Source: Sphingomonadaceae bacterium
Lineage (GTDB): Bacteria; Pseudomonadota; Alphaproteobacteria; Sphingomonadales; Sphingomonadaceae
Assembly: GCA_947451875.1 (NCBI GenBank)
Contig: CANGBE010000007.1
Coordinates: 1 to 18,154 of the forward strand
Direction of reading: 5' to 3'
Length of the DNA: 18,154 nucleotides
Both the position numbers and the translations under genes were made by a program. Of the stretch, positions 13,436-18,154 are shown in pieces (position 1 is the stretch's first letter; each line of letters starts with the position of its first letter). The notes beneath the pieces are model-generated. The model saw nothing but the letters and a program-made list of their open reading frames with translations. It was not told the DNA's origin and ran no database searches.

Positions 13436-13462
13436 GTGAGCACGCTACCATGCTCACCTTTC
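13436..13462 (+). terminator. Hairpin after the recombinase gene
   Basis: The 7-bp stem GTGAGCA (13436-13442) / TGCTCAC (13451-13457) with an 8-base loop is followed by CTTTC. It begins 4 bp after the stop codon. The U tract is short, so it is a moderate terminator candidate. Confidence 0.5.
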
Positions 13463-13561
13463 TGGTTCAAAGTACGGTACCAATCTGCTTTTTCTAAACC
13501 AAAATTTTTACCGTCTCGAAATGTAGCGGGTCCATCCCCAAGCCAAACCTACTCCATCATA

Positions 13562-13591
13562 TTAAAAAAATAATTAAATTTATGATATAAT
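13562..13591 (+). promoter_or_regulatory. Candidate extended -10 promoter for the envelope-protein operon
   Basis: The most AT-rich stretch of the window (13560-13597) contains TGATATAAT (13583-13591), a perfect TATAAT with the TG extension. A weak -35 (TTAAAA, 13562-13567) lies 18 bp upstream and may also act as an A/T-rich UP element. An alternative is the consensus -35 TTGACA at 13630-13635, but its -10 region (around 13653-13659) is poor. Either would make a leader before the lipoprotein gene at 13702. Confidence 0.45.
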
Positions 13592-13607
13592 GAAACTGTT
13601 AACCTCA

Positions 13608-13633
13608 AGCGGCCACCGCTCAAGAGCGCTTGA
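13608..13633. repeat. Inverted repeats in the operon leader
   Basis: AGCGG-CCA-CCGCT (13608-13620) is a short hairpin, and TCAAG-AGCG-CTTGA (13620-13633) is a second dyad right after it. Both lie between the TATAAT at 13586 and the lipoprotein start, in the untranslated leader if that promoter is used. They could be an operator or an mRNA structure. The rest of 13463-13701 shows no gene. Confidence 0.4.
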
Positions 13634-13701
13634 CACGCTTACATTGCCCCCTCTACTCTTCTTTTATTGATGCATGGTTCGTGTGCACGTGGGGAGGGGA
13701 A

Positions 13702-14247
13702 ATGAAAGCCCATTCAGGCTTTGTGATTGCGGTTGCGCTTTGCGCTTCTGGTTTGACTGGGTGCAACAAGCAGCTACCCGCTCCAGCTCCAACGGACCAA
13801 GCGTCAAGCCCGGGTGAAGCCCAGGCGGAGGTGCCATCTGTCGCGTCTATCGCGCAGGATCTTGCTGCGGGCAACTATGACAAAGCAGCCAAGGGTGCTC
13901 AGTTGGCAATTGATGCTGACCCGAGCAAACCAGAACTTCAACTGCTTTTTGCCCGTGCGCAAGCAAGGCTGCAAAATGTAGGTGAAGCGGTTGCCGCCCT
14001 TCAGGCGTGTTTTGAAGCAGGCTTCCATGACCCTCGTGGGGCCCTCGAAAACCCCGATTTTGATGCCATTCGTGCGAACCCAATCTTTATAGATTTTGCC
14101 CGCAAATTTCAGCGAAAACAGGCCGTAAGCCCGGCAAGGTCTCGGTCTGGGCCCGCGTCGTCGATCACTGCTGGCGATGTCTCAATAATCGAGGGGCGAG
14201 ACGGACACTCTCACATCCGCGCAGGCGACATTGATCTCAAGGACTAA
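13702..14247 (+). CDS. TPR-like outer-membrane lipoprotein, function unknown
   Basis: A 181-aa lipoprotein. The signal sequence ends in a lipobox SGLTGC with Cys21; Asn at +2 favours sorting to the outer membrane. A Pro/Ala-rich linker follows, then one or two TPR-like helical pairs (about 48-105: YDKAAKGAQLAIDADP, LFARAQARLQNVGEAVAAL) and a capping element ENPDFDAIRANPIFIDFARK (about 116-135) common at the end of TPR arrays. The tail has a paired motif, TAGDVSI (156-162) and RAGDIDLKD (173-181). TPRs usually hold partner proteins, so it may be a scaffold for the two large exported proteins that follow. Start ATG 13702 follows GGAGGGGAA; the open frame extends upstream to 13630 but that would spoil the signal sequence. 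The next gene begins 6 bp after its stop. Confidence 0.78.
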   Translation: MKAHSGFVIAVALCASGLTGCNKQLPAPAPTDQASSPGEAQAEVPSVASIAQDLAAGNYDKAAKGAQLAIDADPSKPELQLLFARAQARLQNVGEAVAALQACFEAGFHDPRGALENPDFDAIRANPIFIDFARKFQRKQAVSPARSRSGPASSITAGDVSIIEGRDGHSHIRAGDIDLKD

Positions 14248-14253
14248 TCTGAC

Positions 14254-15792
14254 ATGACGACCAACGCCCGCCTTCTGCTTATTGCAGGGGCATCGACCCT
14301 TTTGGTTGCGACACCTGCCATGGCCGATCCTAACCAAGGGACCGGCTCTGCACCGATCACCAAGGATGTCGAATCTGTCCGCACCCAGGCTGAAATCAGT
14401 GCCAAGCGCGATCTCATCAAACGGCTTCTCAAAGCGCAGATTGGGGCGTCACGTCTTTCGGAGGTAACCGATGAGACGCTCGACAGCATGGCTGGCCAAA
14501 TCCAAGCATCGATGATTATTGATCGGCAGGCGGCGAAAAACGGCAACCTCTACCAAGTAACCATAACCGCAGAGGTAGATGCGTCTTGGTTCGCCCGCGT
14601 CATGGATGACGAGGGTATTAAGTCATCTTCGAATGTGGCCGGTGCAGACAAGCAACTGATTTACGTCTTACTGGATGAGACGGCGGGGATAGGACAGGAT
14701 GCATCCAAGCCAACCTCGGTCCAGACCGAATATGACCGGAGCACTGGAGCGTCCTTCTCCGATAAATCCGTGAGCGCCTATTCCGACAAGGAAAAAGCTG
14801 CGGCTTCATACAGCGAGAAGAGTGCCTCAAGTGCTCGAGCCTCCGGCGCTGCGGGCTATTCTAATTATTACGGCTCCGGCGCGGCAGCAAGCCGTGCTAG
14901 CGCCGCGTCGGCCTCCTCGTCTAAGGGAGCGGCGGCATATTCCCATTCAACCAGTTCGATAGACAAGGCTGACGTTCAAGCTGAAAACCATGATGACGTG
15001 CATTTCAAGCAATCGGTAACTTATCAAGCCGGTGTGACCAAAAGCGGTCCCGCTGGTGCGGCACTTTCCGGCCTAGTCGGCCAGTTCATCAATGATGGCC
15101 TAGAAACGGCTGACCCCACAATGGCGCTCAGTGCCTATTACAAGGGCAGCAATCCGACATACGCCGCGATAAAAGCGCGGCCCGACTTCATTACCTTCAC
15201 CCGCGTGCTGGCAAGCCAGAAGGCGCCCTTCTTCATGGGGGGGGCAATTGCCATCACAGATACGGGTAAAGACCCGGCGACCAGCATGTTCCGCTGCAAT
15301 GGCCGTCTCAATGTGACCGCCTTCGCGACCGAAGATGGCCACGCCATCGGATCGGGTGACCAGACCGCAAACGCTTCGGCGCAAAGCTTCGAAGATTGCC
15401 AAGGCCAGGTTTCCAAAACACTTGCAAAACTCATCGCCGATGAAGTGGGCCCGCAGATCAACCGTTTCTGGCGCAAGCAAATTCGCAACCAGCAGGAAAC
15501 CGTAGCCGCAGCAACGCAGGGTGGCGATTTCACGCTGGTGATCCGCGCCACTTCGATCGACATGGGCATGCAGGCCGACGTTTTCGATGCCCTCGGTTCC
15601 ATCTCGGGCGTGAGCAAGCAGGCGATGCTTGCCCAGACTAACAACCAGATGAGTTTCCAAGTTTCGTACCAGGGTGGCGTTCCGCTGCAAATTGCCTTGT
15701 TCCAGAAGCTTCGTGGCAATCCCGCCTATGCTCAAATGAAGCCGCAAGTTGATGGACGCGTGATAACCCTGTGTATGTCCGGGTGCCAGTAA
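14254..15792 (+). CDS. Exported two-domain protein with Ser/Ala/Tyr-rich insert, function unknown
   Basis: I do not recognise this 512-aa protein. A signal peptide (1-24, PAMA/DP) is followed by residues 38-110 (VESVRTQAEISAKRDLIKRL, then GNLYQVTITAEVDASW). These resemble the N-terminal helix-plus-strands domain of FlgT/LPP20-type envelope proteins, an impression only. Residues about 155-240 are low-complexity Ser/Ala/Tyr/Lys (ASYSEKSASSARASGAAGYS) and probably disordered. After 250 a second domain holds Cys348 and Cys382, and a C-terminal strand-helix-strand unit (DFTLVIRATSIDMGMQADVF, then MSFQVSYQGGVPLQIALFQ) ends in CMSGCQ with Cys507 and Cys511. Four Cys in an exported protein suggest disulfides. 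It starts 6 bp after the lipoprotein gene; AAGGA lies 10 bases upstream. Its stop overlaps the next ATG (TAATG). Confidence 0.75.
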   Translation: MTTNARLLLIAGASTLLVATPAMADPNQGTGSAPITKDVESVRTQAEISAKRDLIKRLLKAQIGASRLSEVTDETLDSMAGQIQASMIIDRQAAKNGNLYQVTITAEVDASWFARVMDDEGIKSSSNVAGADKQLIYVLLDETAGIGQDASKPTSVQTEYDRSTGASFSDKSVSAYSDKEKAAASYSEKSASSARASGAAGYSNYYGSGAAASRASAASASSSKGAAAYSHSTSSIDKADVQAENHDDVHFKQSVTYQAGVTKSGPAGAALSGLVGQFINDGLETADPTMALSAYYKGSNPTYAAIKARPDFITFTRVLASQKAPFFMGGAIAITDTGKDPATSMFRCNGRLNVTAFATEDGHAIGSGDQTANASAQSFEDCQGQVSKTLAKLIADEVGPQINRFWRKQIRNQQETVAAATQGGDFTLVIRATSIDMGMQADVFDALGSISGVSKQAMLAQTNNQMSFQVSYQGGVPLQIALFQKLRGNPAYAQMKPQVDGRVITLCMSGCQ

Positions 15793-17858
15793 TGCGCGTG
15801 TCTCCACGGCGGGTCCCGGCAACATTCGTCACTATTTTTCTACTGACCATGCCTGGCATGGCCAGCGCGGGTGAACTGCAGGTATGGCCAGTACCGGGGC
15901 TTTTCGGGCTTGACCAAACCAACTGTAACCGTCGCGCTGATGCCTCTCCTGAGTACGATTCCGCAAAGGTCCACCGTGACCTCTGCGCCCTCTTTGCAGA
16001 CCCGGAAACCCTGCGCGTTAGCTATGGCGAGTTGTTCGTCGATCAGGTGGCAAAGGCCTTCCCCGATTTCGTGACCAAGCCTGCGCAGGGCGTCAGTTCG
16101 GGAGCGGCCGTTTCCCAGCGCCTGTCCAACACGCTGATCGCTTCGCTGCACATGTCTCGCGCGGATATCTGGACGGTCGACAAGCACACCGGGGCCAGCG
16201 AGGTTTTCCTTCCCTTCACCTTGACGCTCAACCTGACCAATGCCGTTTCGGGCGAAGTCATGTTCACTGAGACCGCTTCGGTGATCCCGGAGAGTACCTT
16301 CTCCAGCAAGGACGTCGCCGGGCCAAGCCGCAAGGAATTGCCTGCGCAGATACGCTCAGCCATTGCCCAACTGGTCAGAGCTTCCGCCGACAAGTTTAAA
16401 CCTTACCCGCTGGAGGCTACGGTCCGCGGAAAGATTGGCGATGATTTTCTGATCGACAAGGGGCGCTCTGCCGGTTTGCGGATCGGCGACCACATCGGAC
16501 CCGACGCGCGCGTGGTCTATGCGGATGCCGGTTACGCCTTTATCAAGCCCGTGCTTGGCGATTTCAAGACCGGCGAGAATGTCAGTCGAGAGGTCGCAGC
16601 TCCAGCCGAGTACTTAGCCAAACCATCGGCGGTCATCCTGCCAGCAGCGATGCCCAAAGGCATGCCGAAGGCCTATATCACGCAAATCTTCGAGGAACTG
16701 CTCGGAGCCCAGGGTGTGTTCAGCACCATGCCGGTGAACCAGAGCTTTCCGCGACTACGCGATCTGGCAACCAGCGCGGTCGGCATGCCGTCCAGCGTGA
16801 CCGCCCAGCGCGCCTCGCCGGATTACCTCGTGCATCTCGATGTCTATGCGTTGCCGCATTCCGAGGTCGGGACCAATGTCGCCGGTGTGAAAGTCCATAC
16901 CTTTGAAGCGAATGCCACGGCGAGCATAATTGATCGTTCGGGTCGCGTGGTCTTCGCGACAGTCGCTTCCGACCGCATTCAGGACCAGGTGGTTGGCGGG
17001 GTAGGTTTCTCGCTTGAGCAGCGCCAGGACACCGTCACTAAGAACGCTCTGCTCAAGCTCGCGCAACGCATCGCCGCCCAGTTCAAACCGCAAAACCTGC
17101 GACTGGCGTTGACCGAACAGGGCAAGGGAGCATCGGCCAGCGATCCTTCCGGCGCCCTTTCGCTCGGCGCAGGAGGACTGGTCGTGCGAAAAGCAGGGCG
17201 CTTTAGCGGGATCGAGGACGATGTCTGGGCGCCCGTAGGTAACTTCGAAGTCATTTCCATCGACGGCGCGAAGGCAACGCTGCAATCACAAGATCCGCTA
17301 GCCCCAAAGGTGCGCAAAGACGACATCTTCGTATACGATGGCGGTGCTTTAGCAACCCAGACCCGGCGTTCCTTTACCCTATGCACTGGCGATTTGGCGC
17401 CGGATAGTCAAAGTCGCGACCTGTCGAGCGAACCTACCATCAGGGGCATTGGGTTTGCGCTGTTTGCGCAAAGTTTTCCTGCACCAGCATATCTCAATGA
17501 CATGCCCGCTATAGGCTTGGATCGGCTCAGTCAGTTTCCCGGCTTACAGAAGTTTGGCGTGGTCAAGTCGCGCGGCGAAGACCTTTGCATCCGTCCGATC
17601 CTGCGCCTGGCGAACCTCGGCACAGCGCAGGTCAAGGGCGGGCTGGTCGCCAGCAAGTACGCTCTTACCATGGGGTATACAATCCATCGCGGTGGCGAAA
17701 AGCTATCGGGAAGCGGTCTGAGAGTAGAGATGACTTCCGGCGGCTTCCAGCCTGGCACAGATCCGGCCGAGATTTCGATTTCCAATGATCGAGATGCAAT
17801 CGCGCAGTTCACCACAATGGTTAGTGGTGCCCTCAAGACAATCGAGATGCCCAAATAA
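15792..17858 (+). CDS. Large exported protein with repeated CsgG/FlgT-like modules, function unknown
   Basis: A 688-aa protein with a signal peptide (to about residue 26, MASA/GE). By eye it contains three related modules. Module 1 (about 50-203) ends SGEVMFTETASVI and then an amphipathic helix ending ADKFKP. An SH3-like segment follows (ATVRGKIGDDFLIDKGRSAG, then LRIGDHI, about 209-236), close to the FlgT C-terminal pattern. Module 2 (about 275-433) ends SGRVVFATVASDRI and a helix ending AAQFKP, with a second SH3-like segment (about 455-516). Module 3 (about 550-688) ends with strands YALTMGYTIHRGGEKLSGSG and the helix RDAIAQFTTMVSGALKTI. CsgG and FlgT family proteins form or decorate outer-membrane rings, so an envelope role is plausible. 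Start ATG 15792 overlaps the previous stop (TAATG); a GTG at 15771 is in frame but less likely. Confidence 0.72.
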   Translation: MRVSPRRVPATFVTIFLLTMPGMASAGELQVWPVPGLFGLDQTNCNRRADASPEYDSAKVHRDLCALFADPETLRVSYGELFVDQVAKAFPDFVTKPAQGVSSGAAVSQRLSNTLIASLHMSRADIWTVDKHTGASEVFLPFTLTLNLTNAVSGEVMFTETASVIPESTFSSKDVAGPSRKELPAQIRSAIAQLVRASADKFKPYPLEATVRGKIGDDFLIDKGRSAGLRIGDHIGPDARVVYADAGYAFIKPVLGDFKTGENVSREVAAPAEYLAKPSAVILPAAMPKGMPKAYITQIFEELLGAQGVFSTMPVNQSFPRLRDLATSAVGMPSSVTAQRASPDYLVHLDVYALPHSEVGTNVAGVKVHTFEANATASIIDRSGRVVFATVASDRIQDQVVGGVGFSLEQRQDTVTKNALLKLAQRIAAQFKPQNLRLALTEQGKGASASDPSGALSLGAGGLVVRKAGRFSGIEDDVWAPVGNFEVISIDGAKATLQSQDPLAPKVRKDDIFVYDGGALATQTRRSFTLCTGDLAPDSQSRDLSSEPTIRGIGFALFAQSFPAPAYLNDMPAIGLDRLSQFPGLQKFGVVKSRGEDLCIRPILRLANLGTAQVKGGLVASKYALTMGYTIHRGGEKLSGSGLRVEMTSGGFQPGTDPAEISISNDRDAIAQFTTMVSGALKTIEMPK

Positions 17859-17869
17859 TGGAGAACGGT

Positions 17870-18154
17870 ATGAAGAAAATTGTTAGCCTCGCCACATGTT
17901 TAGCCCTGCTTGGGGCGAGCACAAGCGCATCTGCGCAGTTCGGAGGGCTTGGGCCGAAGCTTCCTGGATCTGGTGGCGGTGGCGGTGCATCGTCCGAAGC
18001 TGGAGATGTTGATGGCTATCTGGCCCGGTCAACTGAGACAGCTCAGATCATGATGACTTCGATTGCAATTCTTGAATATGCTCGTGGGTCGCAGAAGGAC
18101 ATGGCCGCGCTGAAGGCACAGATCGGTACTATCCAGAGCAAAAAGGATCCAAAA
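17870..18154 (+). CDS. Small exported protein, partial at window end
   Basis: Ninety-five residues are visible and the frame is open to the last base. A signal peptide (1-22, SASA/QF) is followed by a Gly-rich stretch (FGGLGPKLPGSGGGGG) and a mostly helical region (VDGYLARSTETAQIMMTSIA, then LEYARGSQKDMAALKAQIG). Start ATG 17870 follows GGAG by 6 bases and is 11 bp after the previous stop, so it belongs to the same operon. I recognise no family. All four genes from 13702 onward thus encode exported proteins. Confidence 0.7.
   Translation, partial: MKKIVSLATCLALLGASTSASAQFGGLGPKLPGSGGGGGASSEAGDVDGYLARSTETAQIMMTSIAILEYARGSQKDMAALKAQIGTIQSKKDPK

Overview
The window looks like a chromosomal segment of an alphaproteobacterium, most likely Sphingomonadales/Erythrobacteraceae. 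The reasons are the GC-rich codon use, the gene styles, the short surface-anchored trimeric autotransporter, and a fatty-acid/CoA gene set typical of that order. This is a judgement from protein character; no database was searched.

Layout. (1) 1-121 is the right end of an IS5-family insertion sequence that stops a few bases past the stop codon of the next gene. (2) 125-2656: a periplasmic four-EF-hand protein and a trimeric autotransporter-like surface protein, both on the minus strand. A small winged-helix regulator diverges from the adhesin across an AT-rich region with a symmetric operator-like repeat. (3) 2698-7818, minus strand: an acyl-CoA synthetase, glnD (PII uridylyltransferase) and infC (IF-3, apparently starting at the rare codon ATA), ending at a strong hairpin. 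(4) 7912-12105, plus strand: lgt, a MidA-family methyltransferase, a PlsC-type acyltransferase and a DUF1295 membrane protein, tightly packed or overlapping, followed by a crotonase-fold enoyl-CoA hydratase with a clear intrinsic terminator. (5) From 12155 to the window end the character changes. A 45-bp 3' half of a tRNA-Val(GAC) gene, lacking its 5' half, lies just after the terminator. It is followed by an AT-rich, gene-poor stretch with short repeats, a tiny membrane-protein gene and a catalytic-domain-only tyrosine recombinase. This is how the edge of an integrated island would look, with the intact tRNA expected beyond the right end of the window.

(6) 13702-18154 is the least explained part: four consecutive, tightly spaced genes whose products all carry export signals. 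They are a TPR-like lipoprotein; a 512-aa protein with a Ser/Ala/Tyr-rich insert between conserved-looking domains; a 688-aa protein that appears to contain three related modules of CsgG/FlgT-like character, two of them followed by SH3-like segments; and a small secreted protein cut by the window end. No flagellar, curli or secretion gene that I can name is next to them. I regard this putative envelope complex as the best candidate here for an undescribed system; its function is not established by the sequence.

Several starts were set from ribosome-binding sites and overlaps rather than from the longest open frame: EF-hand GTG at 706, adhesin ATG at 2221, regulator GTG at 2384, infC ATA at 3296, lgt TTG at 7912, acyltransferase ATG at 9871, DUF1295 ATG at 10463, crotonase ATG at 11329, lipoprotein ATG at 13702, and the FlgT-like protein ATG at 15792.
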